A stretch of 64,000 nucleotides of DNA from Scleromitrula shiraiana (GCA_028455995.1 JABELC010000005.1:1178001-1242000), one strand, 5' to 3'; positions 45,781-59,019 are shown, numbered from the stretch's first letter. The notes: generated from the letters alone by a model not told the origin. Made by a program: numbers and translations.

Positions 45781-48540
45781 TCGCTCTTGATGCCCTCACT
45801 TGTGGATTGGCCGAAGTTTGAGGGGAGCTATAGATTTGGGTCAACTTCTTTTTCTCAAATGAAAGGAACATATAGGGAAATCTTAACTTATTCAAACAAA
45901 TTCTCATAAAGAGTCCTGGAACTGTTTTTGTTTGTGGTTGAAAACATAAGTGATTTGTATGTTTGTTATAATGAGGTTGGAATAAATAGTCGAGTATAAC
46001 TATCGTCTAATCAAACTTCTTTTTCATAATGTCTTTTTTTTTATTTTAGATTTTTACTGCCGTTTCTAGGAACTATTGTTGTTATTTCTTACGGCTGAAC
46101 TTAAGTACGTTAGTGCATGCATGAAGCGTTTAATCACGTAGAACATATCTGTTGTCATTGTTCCCCATGTTTCATTTGAATTTCCATGGACTGTATATTT
46201 TCTTTCAGATCTGGGGTAGATGATCCTTATATGTAAGTAATCTTAGTCTGTATTAGCTGCCCGTGACATTACTACTACCATTATAGAAACTCCGGTTTCC
46301 ATTTCAAGTTTTGTATAAACATGAGATAAGTGTGTAAACTACGCATTCACCTGCTTCAAACCAATCATTTGAGGCTTTGTTTCCTTGTTTCTTTCTAGCC
46401 ATGACCTGATCTTGATGTATATCATAAATATTGAGAAGTTATCGATGATGTGAACATCAAATTGAGATTGATCAAAAAATGTGGGACATGCTTAGGCTAG
46501 TGTTGGATAATTCTGATAGACTCAAAAGTATTATTGTAATAGAGTTCAATAAAAAATCTCTTTATCTTTGTCTATGATTAGAGATTTTCCGCTTGTTCAT
46601 TGTCGTTTATTGATTTTTGTTACTAATATGGTTATTGTCGTTTAAGTTGTTATTTGATAATGTCGCTTTTCAACTTTGTTATTATATTATTACGTATGTA
46701 ATGCTATTCTTTCAAACAAGAACTAGTGAATAATTCTTGACTTGGTAAGGGAACTTTGTATTCAATTTTCAATAAAAAGGTGCAGAGTGTTATGATTTTG
46801 CTACAAGTGATGGAAGAAAAGTGCATGTAGCTACTATTTCCTCCTTAAGTCATAAAGCCATCACAGACTCTTATCGAGGGATGAATATAATTTAAGGATA
46901 TGAAACTAAGAAGTGGGAGGCCAGAATTTTGCAGATGGCAGTTGTCTCTAGCATCAAGGGATAAAAAAATGATCAAATAGATCACCAGATAATCGTTCCT
47001 AGAACTTGTAGAGTTGATGAACTGTCTCAAGCTTGGCAAGAATATCATCATTGGAATGATTGTGTAACCTCTTCCCCCTAATCCAAGCCTGAAGATTATT
47101 CAACCTCATTTTCAACATAAAAGTGTTTAGTCAAGACGACCTGCTACTAAGCATCACCATTTCGAGATTTCAATATAGAAAGAAGTTCACTGGCAACTCC
47201 ATGATCCGTCTTGATCTCACACTATTCCAACATCCACAGAAAACTTAGATCTAAATGATCGTACTGTGTATCCATCGAAGTTCAGGAACTACCGTGACTT
47301 AACGGGCTGCTATCAGAACATGATACTTATGTATTTTAGTCAGTAGTGGGACGGCTGCGTGCGGTATTATTGCAAAATGAGAAGACTACGGTTTGGAATT
47401 GTGTTCGGATAGACTCAGATGCAATGGCGTTGTTTGTTGAACGTATTATTAGAAACCTGTAGATATATACCAGCTATTTAGCTGTGTTGATTATGTATGC
47501 TAGTAGGATCAAAGCACCAAAATATCTATCTATATATCAAGAAGATCCACAAAGCTATTCTGTTCACCTCCTTTAAATTATATATACCTAGAGTGAAATA
47601 CGCGAGAGTAACCAAGCTACATCCCGACGAATGTTCTCTCTTCATTCCAACTACTGTAATATATATATATACCTATCATACCTATGATAAAGTAAAATTC
47701 GAAATTGCTCACATCATGATCAAAACAACCACCCTGTGGTCACCTACCAATAACCCACCAATCACAACACCAACCAACATATCGGTAACCACTTCAACGG
47801 GGGTCCCCGAAATTGCAAAAACAGCGGTGACGCTAAGAGGAGAGGGCTTATATCGCCATCCACTCAACCCCCGCATTCGCATCCGCATATAAAAAAAACT
47901 AGAACTAATTCTACACATTACGCCCCCTCGCCTACGGAAAGCCTACGGAAAGCCTATGGAAATAACGATACTCAACTTGGTTGGTTGCATAGAAGACAGG
48001 GAACTATTGGGACGATGATACTTTGATGGTGTAATATTGGAAGATTTTGTAGGTAGGGTAGTGTTGAACAAGGTATATATATATATATAGTTCTATTGAT
48101 TATCGTTTAGAAGGATCTTACATGTAAGTAGCGTACCTAGGTAATGTTACGTTGAATTGTATTGTATTGTATTGTATTGAATAGAACGTGATAATGTAAT
48201 TCAACGGATACAATACAATACAATACAATACAATACAATACAATACAATACAATACAATACAATACAATACAATACAATACAATACAATACAATACAATA
48301 CAATACAATACAATACAATACAATACAATACAATACAATACAATACAATACAATGCAATACAATACAATACAATATATTTCCCCGCGCCTACTCTCTCCC
48401 GATTATTAACTGATATTAGGATATACTGAATTTCGATAGCTTGTTGTCGCTAATCGTAAGGATTTAAGAGAATTGGATGCACGTAGAGTAGAACTAATAA
48501 GCGTTGTAGAGCTATATATTAATTTGGCATGGTTTCTCCC
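45781..48540. other. AT-rich gene-free 2.8 kb
   Basis: Very AT-rich DNA with no frame that looks coding. It contains the two-part TATTG/CAATA array at 48157-48375. Base composition differs from the gene-dense left half and fits decayed or RIP-affected DNA. Confidence 0.55.
48209..48375. repeat. (CAATA)n pentanucleotide array with an inverted partner
   Basis: About 33 copies of CAATA, with one CAATG variant near 48351. Just upstream (48157-48180) are five copies of the reverse complement TATTG, and a 9-bp inverted repeat (CGTTGAATT 48150-48158 / AATTCAACG 48198-48206) lies between and beside them. The strand could fold on itself. Confidence 0.93.
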
Positions 48541-48546
48541 TCCCAA

Positions 48547-50203
48547 ACTCAACCTAGTATCCTCTAAGACGCCCCCCCGTCTACAAATGATCACGAACCA
48601 CGACGACAGCAACGCGATGTTGTCGATGTTGAGGAACATGAACATGAACATGAACATGAACAGGAAAATGAAGGTTTAGATGCCTGGTTACAAGCATTCG
48701 GTGCTTTTCTCATGTACACAGCAACATAGTGCGTTTCATCTCCCTAGAAAACCTTTCCGGTGCCGTACATTTGATATATCTAATACATCGAATACATCGA
48801 ATACAACGAATACTAACATGATATTTTTTGGACGAATAACAGGGGTCTATTGAGTAGCTATGGCTCGTATGAGAAATATTACGAGACGAATATGTTGGTT
48901 TCTACATCCATCTTCCACTACTATTTCATGGGTTGGTACACGGTAGGGTGTTTTTCTGATTGGTAGGTTATGTTTATTTCCCGTTTCTAGAAATACTATT
49001 CGTCCATTCACATCACACCTCCTATTTCTAACCAGTTCCCAAAACACAGTAGGAGGCATCATAATCGGCCTCGTCTACGACCGCGGCCATATCAGCTTAC
49101 TCCTCCTCGTCGGCACCGCTATCACTGTCCTGGGCGTCATGATGCTAAGTCTAGCACGCGAATACTACCATGTGTTACTAGCGCTGGGCATCTGTATTGG
49201 GATTGGGAGCGCGATTTTATATGTTCCTAGTAGTACGCTGGTTGCGGCGAGGTTTCGACAACGGAGGGCGCTGGAGGTTTTTATCGCTACTTCGGGGATT
49301 ACGGTTGGTGAGTTGGGCTTTTTTGTTTTGATTTTGGAGTGCTTGATGATGAACGAGATGAATGGTCAATCGTTAATATCTTGATACAAAAGGCGGAATC
49401 ATCAACCCAGTCATCTTCTCCAGTCTCCAACCCCATCTCGAATTCGCCTGAGCAACACGCATGCTCGGCTTCGTAACACTAGCCGAACTAATAATAGCCA
49501 TATCCATCATGCTCCCATTCAACAAACCTAAAACCCCCATAACATCCGCTCACTACTCGATCCGACCGCATTTAGCGACCCCGCGTTCATGACCTTCTGT
49601 CTGGCTTTATTCCTCATGTGGATCGCCTACTGGGTTCCCTTCTTCCTGCTTCCTACCTTCGCCCAGTTCAAAGCAGGCGCTAGCTCTAATCTCGCGTTTT
49701 ACGTCCTCGTTATTGCTAATGCGGTGACGATTCCGGGGAGATATCTAGCGGTTCCATTGTTGAATCGCTTTGGTCCCGCAAGTACTATGTGTGGTTTTGC
49801 GTTGGCGTCTAGCATTCTTTTATTTGGATGGATTGGTGTTAATTCTGTTACATCTACTATTGTGTGGGCGGTACTTATTGCGCTTTTTATGAGCCCGTTG
49901 GCGGTGGTTTATCCGACTATTGTGCCGCATCTATCGCCGGATAAAGAGCTCGTGGGGACGCGCATGGGTATCTCGGGTGCTGCGGCTGCGTTGGGGACAT
50001 TGGTTGGGTTTCCTGTCACTTCCGCTCTTAATGATAATGGGAATGGGTTGTTTTGGAAGAGTCAGGTGTTGAATGGTTGTTGTATGTTTCTTGGAGCGGT
50101 GTTGATGGTTTATGTGTACTATAAGATGCCTAGGAAACATCGAGCATCAGTCATGAGTGGGATGTTGAGTATCCCGTTGATGAGCAGTTGTTACTTGCAT
50201 TAG
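48547..50203 (+). pseudogene. Broken monocarboxylate-type MFS transporter
   Basis: The order of pieces follows fungal MCT-type MFS proteins: an acidic N-terminus, GLDAWLQAFGAFLMYT, GLLSSYGSYEKYYET, ISWVGT, IIIGLVYDRGHISLLLLVGT, IGIGSAILYVPSSTLVA, GIINPVIFSSLQP, RSLLDPTAFSDPAFM, then a long open frame (49589-50203) with the last six helices. Lesions: the Trp codon across intron 48729-48842 is TAG; a frameshift lies near 48905; TAG at 48944-48946 stands where Gln is usual; TGA at 49449-49451 stands where Trp is usual (FA-stop-ATR); another frameshift lies near 49540. Introns (48729-48842, one starting GTAGGT about 48966, and one starting GTGAGT about 49309) keep canonical sites. Confidence 0.85.
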
Positions 50204-50324
50204 AAAAGTATCTTAGTATAATACAAGATTTCCTGCTTTTGTTTTAGGTTCTACTTGAATATAGCTCATACACCAACAGCAGCTACCAGTGAACTATAAC
50301 AACTCGAATAGACAAGAATCCGTC

Positions 50325-50442
50325 ACATACGACCATAGACTGTAGAAAATTGGGCATCCCGTCCGCTCTGCCATACACAAGCTACAGATCGGTGAATTAG
50401 TAGTTGGGTGGGTGACCACCAGCGAATCCTCACTGTTGTATG
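50325..50442 (+). rRNA. 5S ribosomal RNA gene
   Basis: 118 nt with the fungal 5S start ACATACGACCATAG and the invariant internal-control region AGTAGTTGGGTGGGTGACCA, ending TGTTGTATG. A T run (50443-50449) follows directly as a Pol III terminator. The ends pair (helix I). Compared with the common ascomycete 5S I remember, helix II (CTGTAG with CTACAG), helix III (GGCA with TGCC) and the distal helix (GTGA with TCAC) differ on both sides, so pairing is kept. That argues for a working variant copy rather than a pseudogene. 5S genes are dispersed singly in many filamentous ascomycetes. Confidence 0.88.
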
Positions 50443-50450
50443 TTTTTTTC
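50443..50450 (+). terminator. Pol III T-run terminator of the 5S gene
   Basis: Seven T residues immediately follow the mature 3' end of the 5S rRNA, the expected RNA polymerase III stop signal. Confidence 0.8.
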
Positions 50451-52567
50451 CTTTTGGAATCCTTTTTATAACTTTGAATATGTTTTTGTTTATGGTGTTG
50501 GAACTTGGAAGACGTGTTATGCGTTGAAGTTCTTTCTGGTAATAGAAATAAGGCATTTCCCAAGTCAACGTTTGTCCGCATGAATGCCAATGTCGTACCT
50601 TTAGAAAAAGGCTTGAGCCGAAGTACAATATCGTACTACCCGGATACTCAACTACTTTTTGAAATACATTTTAGAATTAGATTCTGGCCGTAGCCCCACG
50701 TAAGCTTGCATCAGCCCATTCGGGAACTTCCAGGCACCTAGCTTAGGAGAAAATGTGAAACAAGCTATTTGAAAACTTTCCGAATCTTGAGTTCCGTAGC
50801 GTCGGTGACATCTTGAGATATAAATTACTCAAAACTAGAAAAGTAGTTCGGAAGTACCTGGGGTTTCTTTGTCATACCATATCATACTATACTACAAAAT
50901 GTCTCATGGGAATGCACTTTGTTGGTATGATATGCAAATAATGAAGGGGATGTAAATACAAAACACTAGTTTTTCTCAATAACAACGCAGCAACATTGAC
51001 CACGAGAACCGGAGACTTCTCCTATGATGATAGTTCTCTGTTTCGCAAGATATGCGTATCCTGACAGCAATGAATTCTATAGGATATATTACCCCGCTCT
51101 TGTGTATCGGTGCCCAAACTATTGACATCTTTAAAGTATCATTAAGAACTCCGGTTCTAATATATTCTTATATAGGCTCCCAAGTATCCTCATCAAAGTT
51201 CAGCGGCAGCCCCACATAATGACAACATTTTTTTGTCTTCCTGAAGCCCAAGATATCAAATGTCGTACTAAGTGTCATATGGATGAATATAGATGAGCTT
51301 ATCATTGATCGACGGCTGAAGAACCGACGATACGCGGCTGAACATCTAGTTCACTATCTATCAACTTGGGGGATTTGTTTGGGAGAGATGAAGAATTCTC
51401 TTAGGATGGACTCTCGAGCCTTGGGCTTTCAGTGCACTGCGTTTTGGAAGGCTTTTTGGTCCCGATATTCTAAGCCAAGCCAAATTCCACCACATTGTTG
51501 GCTATGCGGTTATTCTAAAGTTCAGCTCTACTTGGAGAGTACAAAAGAAGACAATTCGTGATAGAATAGGATAGGATATGATGTTGGTCAATCATGTGAT
51601 GGCGACAAAGATAGGTGCAAGTCCTGTCGTGAAAGATTATATATTTTTCTTGATGGCTTGGCTTGATAGCTTGATGGTATGGTTGGGTAGTGCCATAGTG
51701 GTGGAGGCGGATTATATGTACCTGGGCCGTGCTTTATTTACCATTCATAAGCTCCACCACCAATTGATATCCGTGGACATCTATCGATACGCATTATCTT
51801 CAACCTCTCAAGCTCTCGTGATTGAGCACGTTTCAAACTTATCGAATGATCGCTAAACTCGGATATGGAATATGGAATATGGAATATGGAATATTATATC
51901 GGAATTCGAGAAATTCGAAAGATGGGTGGACTAAACGCCATATTATTTCATATACAGTATACAGTATACTCGAACATGGTTTGAAAGGTCCTAATACGAT
52001 TACTCATAGTAGTAACATGGATACCCAAATCTTCTATGTTATGCCATCTCGAGGCTATGAAGACTAAACCGATGGAAATGATGATCATGAGGACATCAAG
52101 GTAAGAAACCTTACCACATGGATCATATATGCATCGGATGCGTGATATAAATCTAATGTGACATGTGGTTGGGATTGTCAAGAGAGCTTTTTAAAGCAGG
52201 CCTAGGCGGGTTGGAGTGGAGTAATAATTGGCACGAGTTGGCCTAGATGCTTTTTTGATATATTGAAGGAATCCCGAATGGATGGAAGAGGCGTTAAGAG
52301 AGGCGCAATGACTCTTCGTAAACTTTTCTCAACTCACCGCCAATTGGAATAAAGTGTTATTGAGACACTACTTTGGGTTAATCCTAACATTTTTTTTATA
52401 ATAGGTTAGAGGTGAGTAGAAGTTTTTGTTTTTTTCAATTGGTTTAGATAAGATATTTTATAGTATAAAGAAATAAAGAAAATAAAGAAATAATCCTACG
52501 GAAGTAGGGGTATGGTATGTATATCTTTGACCACCCCACTTCACCCCAAAATTCCCCCGCCATTTCA

Positions 52568-52610
<43 letters not shown>

Positions 52611-53528
52611 CTAATAAACCATTAAAATAGAGAAATATAGAAATAGATAAATAGATAAATCTAACCTGAATTTTACCAAGTTTGGTAAAGTAGATTTATT
52701 ATTAAGACAATTAGGTCAGTATCTACTAGTATTTAGGAAAATCATTATTAATTATCAAAATATTCTCTACTAGTATCTAATCAACCAATCTTGGAATATT
52801 CACTACAATACTCGAGTACATCTACACACTACATTACATCTATTCATCTACTAAAAACTTCACAGATGGTGGCTGTAGTTGGGTACTAGTTAGATAATTG
52901 GATAGTTAGATAGTTGGATAGTTGGATAGTTGGGGCCCAGGATTTTAATCTTTTGCCAAGAGATAGAACTATAGCTTCTTCCATACAGTCAAGCTTGGGA
53001 CCCTTGGAATCTTTTCTAACTTTTTTCATATATATATATCTATATATGTAAAGGAAACATCATTCTTCTCCAAGAATCTTCCCTCATCTTCATTTTTTGT
53101 TTGATCTCTTTGTTTGTTCAATCCTCAATATATTATGATAATATCATAATATATCATAATATATCAATCAACTATTTCCATCCTCTTTTTTTTTATCTAC
53201 ATACCTAGGTAGTACTTTATATCAAATACCTATCTCTTCTATTCACTTTCAATATGAATATTTTAACCTAGATGAGGAGTAATCAATTCACTTTCAGTAG
53301 TTAATCTCATACCTTGAGGATTGATTAAACACTTCATTTCATCAATCAATCTCCTCAGCCTCATTCTCCCCCTCATTCTCCCCCCTCAATCGTTATCTCC
53401 CTTCAATCCTCTCTTCCTCTCATACTCACATCGAAAGCCAAGTTAATTACCCTATCTTTAAGATCCTCAAAATCTTCAACTTTTAACTATTGATTATCAA
53501 TTAAATTCCACCTAGAGTTATTGAAATC
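50451..53528. other. Gene-free 3.1 kb upstream of the antiporter
   Basis: I see no gene. Repeats: GGAATAT (51862-51893), TAA (52568-52609) and a TAGATAGTTGGA-like cluster (52890-52935). The right 600 bp is strongly pyrimidine-rich (53060-53500), fitting a long promoter and 5' leader for the KHA1-like gene. Frames such as 51283-51561 have no family features. Confidence 0.55.
52568..52609. repeat. (TAA)n trinucleotide array
   Basis: About 14 copies of TAA (AAT) in the spacer before the antiporter gene. Confidence 0.9.
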
Positions 53529-56500
53529 ATGGCGTCACTTTCCTTGGTGCTTGCGACGTTGATCGCTAGGGCTGCAGCAGCAGATCGTGCAACACCTCAG
53601 GGTGGGATTCTAGAAGGCGAAAACCCTACGGTTTATAGTGCTTCGAATCCAATCATCCTATTCATCATCCAGGTATGGATATATTTTCGTTTTACCCTTA
53701 AGAGTGATTGGATCGACGTTGTAGCGAATCTGCAAAGAATTCTCGTTTGAGACGGCTTTGCAGCGTGCCATGCATGCTGCCGCAATATAATTTCCATGAC
53801 AGACCTCGGAATACCATATTGTCGTCAAAATTAGCATATATGTGCGCATTCATGATATTTAGCTAACATGTCTTTAACTATAGGCGGGCATTATCATTAT
53901 CTTTTGTCGTCTTCTCCACTACCCGTTATCGTTATTACGACAACCTCGAGTTATTGCAGAAGTTATTGGTGGGATTATTTTAGGACCCTCGGTGATGATG
54001 CGCATACCGGGTTTCAAAGATACTATATTCCCAACTGCTTCAATGCCAATTTTATCCAACGTTGCCAATATTGGATTGATACTGTTTCTCTTTTTGGTCG
54101 GTTTGGAAGTGAATATGAGACTTTTTCTTTCCAACTGGAGAGTTGCTCTGGCTGTGGGTTTAGCAGGGATGATGCTACCTTTTGGATTGGGTTGCGCCAT
54201 TGCTTGGGGATTATATCACCAATTTCACAATGAACCAGGAACTGTCACTATTTCATTTGGGGTTTTTATGCTGTTCGTGGGAACTGCGCTCGCGGTATGT
54301 TATTCATATGACGTTCTACAAACTAAATTTCTAACTCACGTATTACAGATCACAGCTTTCCCAGTTTTATGTCGTATACTTACAGAGCTAAAACTTCTAT
54401 CTACACCAGTTGGAGTTACAGTTCTTGCTGCTGGTGTTGGAAATGATGTGGTGGGCTGGATTCTCCTCGCCCTCTGCGTGGCTCTCGTCAACAATGGATC
54501 AGGTCTAGCTGCACTATATGTCTTACTTGTCTGTGTTGGTTGGACTCTTTTCCTGGTTTATGCTATTCGTCCTGTTTTCTTGTACATTCTTCGTCGCAAT
54601 GGCAGTCTCGAAAATGGTCCATCGCAGAGCATGGTTGCTTTGACTATTCTGCTGGTTTTGACATCCTCGTGGTTCACTGGTATCATCGGTGTTCACCCTA
54701 TCTTTGGAGGTAAGCTCAATACCATTTACAAATTACACCTCATTCGCTAATACACAACTAGCTTTTCTCGCTGGGCTGATTTGTCCCCATGAAGGCGGTT
54801 TTGCTATTAAAATTACTGAGAAAATCGAAGATCTCGTTGCTGTATTATTTCTTCCACTCTACTTCGCATTATCTGGGCTGAGTACTAATCTTGGTTTGCT
54901 CAATGATGGTACCACTTGGGCATATGTCATCGGTGTCATCGCAGTTGCGTTTGCAGGGAAAATCATTGGTGGTACACTCGCCGCTAAAGCCTGTAAGCTT
55001 GTTTGGCGAGAAAGTTTGAGTATTGGAGTTTTGATGAGTTGTAAAGGACTTGTAGAACTTATTGTTTTGGTAAGTACATATGCTATTTAACGATTGAAAC
55101 TGTTAGAAGATACTAACTTTTGTAGAACATCGGTTTACAAGCTAAAATCTTATCGACAAGGACCTTTACTATCTTTGTCGTAATGGCACTTGTAACAACT
55201 GTTGCGACGACGCCTTTGACAACACTTCTTTATCCTCCTTGGTATCAGAAGAAGCTTGATGCTTGGAAGAGAGGAGAGATCGACTGGGATGGAAACCGAC
55301 TTACACCCGATAGTGATGATTTCACACCTGAACGGTCCTTTGAGAAGGTTCAAAGTACTCAAGTACGACGACTTTTAGTCTATCTTAGACTCGATAGTCT
55401 TCCTAGCTTATTTACTTTCATCGCACTTTTGGGTGGAGATAACACGAGCACGATCACTAAAGTCCATAGATCAAAATCTGAACTTGAGACTGTTAACGAG
55501 AAAGAAGGAACCGAATCATCTACTACTACTATTATGAGGAAACGACCCCTCGAAGTTCACGGTGTCCGCATGGTAGAACTTACGGATCGTACTTCTTCAG
55601 TCATGGCTGAAGTTGATGAGTACACGTATCGTGATCCAGTTGTTAACGCTTTCCGAACTTTCTCCCAGTTAAACAATGTCGCCGTATCAGGTGGTGTTTC
55701 GGTTGTTCCCGAGGGCGATTATGCTGAGGCATTGAATACCTTAGCAACCGATAACCTTTCCGACCTAGTCCTCATTCCATGGTCTGACGCTGGTAGTCTA
55801 CCAATAACTGATGCTCATCATGATACATTCTCTAGTGGTCTCCAAGATGCTTTTATTCAAAAGACTCTCGAAACAGCAACGTCCAATATTGCGGTATTCA
55901 TCAATCGCGGTTTCGGTGGTTCTAACCCAAGACAGCCTCGAGCCCTTGGACCAAGTGCTAGTCGCGTCAGTCTTCGAAGTCATCGTTCCGAACCTACACT
56001 TCCTATAGCAGATCGAAGCCACCACATCTACTTCCCGTTCTTCGGTGGTGTTGATGACCGAGTAGCTCTTCGTTTTGTTCTTCAACTTGCTCAAAACAGT
56101 AACATCACAGTCACCATTATTCACTTCATTTCACCAATCTATAACCCTAAGATCACCGAGCCAGCCGCTGCACATGTTGATCGCCCAACTACTGGCAATT
56201 CACAACATGGTGGCAGTTCTGGCTCCAATGGTCTACGCATTAGCGAACGTATTAATACCGAGGATCTTTACACGGCCGCCGCTTCAGATACCGCACTTCT
56301 TCATACATTGAGAGATACTCTTCCAATGGCTTTGTCCAATCGAGTTGTATTTGTTGATGTACAAACCACATCTCCATTAACCGATTGTTTACATCACGCA
56401 AAAGTCGAAATTGGTCAAAGTCCTCGAAATGCAGGCGATTTGATTGTGGTTGGTAGAGGTAAATCCCAACTGTCTGGAGCTTTGATTCGTGAAGAAGGAC

Positions 56501-56625
56501 CAAGCGGAGATTCTGGGAAGGAGTTGAGGAAGACTGTTGGCGGAGTTGCTGAGGCTCTTGTTAGTAGTGGAGTTAAGGGTAGTGTTTTGGTTATTCAGGC
56601 TGGTGGGAGAGGTTTGGATTCTTAG
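53529..56625 (+). CDS. KHA1: K+/H+ antiporter of the KHA1 (CPA2) family
   Basis: Five exons (53529-53672, 53884-54294, 54349-54709, 54762-55069, 55126-56625) encode 907 aa. The membrane half has about 12 helices of the Na+/H+ exchanger fold, with LLRQPRVIAEVIGGIILGPS, LVGLEVNMRLF, ITAFPVLCRIL, the ion-site Asp pair region AAGVGNDVVGWILLAL, and GLICPHEGGFA. The C-terminal about 450 residues are soluble, with two regions resembling USP-like folds, as in yeast Kha1. Kha1 works in Golgi or endosomal membranes in pH and K+ balance. All four introns are GT-AG; the first is longest (211 nt). Cys/Tyr-rich frames on the other strand are shadows. Confidence 0.88.
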
Positions 56626-57682
56626 AATCCTTTACTTCACCCGACTGACATTGCATATACTTTTATGATCTGATATGGCACAATGATTGGATGCGGAGTT
56701 ATCTTCTTGATGGATATATTGGATGGTGGGAAATGAATTGGATATAAAGTGGTAGGAAACATCGGTTTCATGCATGCATATATTTGGATCACATACATAT
56801 AGGGATGAATCATGATCACGATCATGAAGGGAGCATTTGAATGTTTGTTTCTTTTTCAGGGAGGGACATTTTTACATATGCATATGGGTTTGGTATCAAA
56901 TGTTTTGCATTGAGTGAGTGTGGCTAGGGATTTCACATCATATTACGTTCATATGGATAGGATATCTGGGGTATTATATGGATGGGATTAACCGGAGTTT
57001 TATTTTATTCTGCATTACTTAGTGCGAAATTGACGTTGTTAATAGAAATCAATTATGATGCTTTTGATGTTGGTTGAATAAATGAATGAATGAGTAAATG
57101 AATGAATGAATGAATTAGCAGATTACCATTTTATTACAAATATTATTAGTATTTATTTATAACCTAGGTATGTATCCAGGTATGTATTGTAGTGAGATTT
57201 TAATGTTGATGTCAAGCCTATCATTGAAGAAAAAGCCCTGAAGGTCCTTCCTTATCTTAGTGTCAGTAAAAGTGGACCGGAGGCATACCCAGTGATGCCC
57301 ACATGCTAGCCCTGAAGGATGGCGGCGGGGTATATTTTTTTTGGAACCAACCCGGGCGGAGATACCGGGCTAACCCAACCTCCAACCAACGAAGTATGAG
57401 TGGATATGGATATTAGTCTCGACATTGAAACAAATTGTCATGGATTGTTGTCGCAATTGACAAGTATATGATGGAATGACACAAAAAGAATGGAAACCAA
57501 CTGTTTATTTGTAATCAATCAAGTGAAGTGTCCATCTCCCACTCCTCTGTAAGTATATAAGGGGAAGTTAATGACCTGAGCTACCTACTGCTGAGCTTCA
57601 TCTCTTCACTAGTTGTATCGAGGAAGTACCGGTGTACAGTATAATTACTACAACTCCATAACTCAAAACAAATCAATCAACC
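56626..57682. other. Intergenic 1.06 kb
   Basis: The left part is the antiporter 3' UTR and spacer, with a small GAAT array (57078-57114). The right 100 bp is the dehydrogenase leader. No gene is seen. A GC-rich patch at 57270-57380 stands out from its AT-rich surroundings. Confidence 0.5.
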
Positions 57683-59019
57683 ATGGGCGAGGCTTCCAAA
57701 TCAAGAGAACATATTCTCTGTCTTCTTCCTTTTCCGGAGCAACCTGGACTCCTGGATAGTATCAGAAAGAAGCATGATGTGGATGTTACGTATAAATATA
57801 CGGCATTTACGAGAGAAAGACCATTCCAACTTGCAGATGTACCAGACGGTTCGTCAACTCATTACAACCTCCATCTATCTAATCCCTCCCCCTTCCATCC
57901 AATAAACCAACTAACACCTTCCCAACCTAGAACTCCTCCAAAAAGCCACCATCCTCGTAACCCTCTCCACCTTCCCGCCCACTGCCTCCTCAGCCTCCAA
58001 CCTCAAGCTCATCCACCTCATCAGTGCCGGCGTAGACCGCATGATCAACACACCCGTGTGGAAAGAAACATCCATCCCGATCACTAGTTCGAGCGGTGTT
58101 CATGGGCCGCAGATCTCGGAATGGGTTATCATGCAGATATTGAGTTTTGTGCATAAGCAGAAATTGATGCTGGAGTGGCAGAGGAAGAGCTTTTGGGGAC
58201 CGCATACGGGATTGGGGGAGGTGAAGGATTTGGTGGGGCAGAGGTTGGGGGTTTTGGGGTATGGGGCGATTGGGAGACAAGGTTTGTGGATTACTTCTAT
58301 TTCTTTCTGTCTCATGAAGCTAGCAAGCAATAAAGCAAGAAAGCAAGCTCTGGTGCTTCTCGATTAAGGATGCCATGTGGTCACGAGATTTGATGGTATA
58401 AAAGTTTAAGGTATATAACTAACCAACCAATCCAGCCGCACGAATCTGCAAAGCCATGGGAATGGACGTAATAGCCTACACGGCCTCCCCCCGCACAACC
58501 CCCGAATCCAGAAAAGACACCGGAAAATACATCGTCCCCTCCACTGGCGACCCCGACGGCCTCATACCCAGCGCCTGGTACTCCGGAACCGACACCGCCT
58601 CCCTGCACACCTTCCTCTCGCAAAACATCGACATCCTGCTAATATCCATCCCCCTTACCCCCTCTACCACGCACCTTCTCAGCGCGCCCGAATTCGAGCT
58701 CCTCGGAAAAACAGCAAATACATTTATCGTCAACATCGCACGCGGCCGCGTCATTAATCAAGATGATCTGATCACGTATCTGAAGAAACCGCCAAGTGAG
58801 GGCGGGCTGAGGGGCGCGGCGCTCGATGTTACGGAGCCGGAACCGCTGCCGAAGGAGAGCGAGCTGTGGAGACTGGAGAATGTGAGTATTACGCCGCATG
58901 TGAGTGGGCTGGGGACGACGTATATGGAGAGGAGTTTGGCGATTTTGGAGGAGAATTTGGGGAATTTGGAGAACGGGAGGCGGTTGATTAATGTGGTGGA
59001 TAGGAAGAAGGGGTATTAG
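57683..59019 (+). CDS. D-isomer-specific 2-hydroxyacid dehydrogenase
   Basis: Three exons (57683-57848, 57931-58281, 58436-59019) encode 366 aa. The NAD-binding loop LGYGAIGRQ-AARICKAMGM forms across intron 2. Later signatures are LLISIPLTPSTTHLLS, FIVNIARGRVINQDDLI with the substrate Arg, ALDVTEPEPLPKES with the catalytic Glu, and the catalytic His in ITPHVSGL. It probably reduces a 2-keto acid (glyoxylate or hydroxypyruvate type) with NAD(P)H in the cytosol; the substrate is not visible. The first intron (GTTCGT to CCTAG) splits a Glu codon. Exon 3 is much more GC-rich than the rest of the region. Confidence 0.88.

Noticed and set aside
48118..48373. Open frames of repeated IVLYC-like residues
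   Set aside because: Artefacts of the CAATA array.
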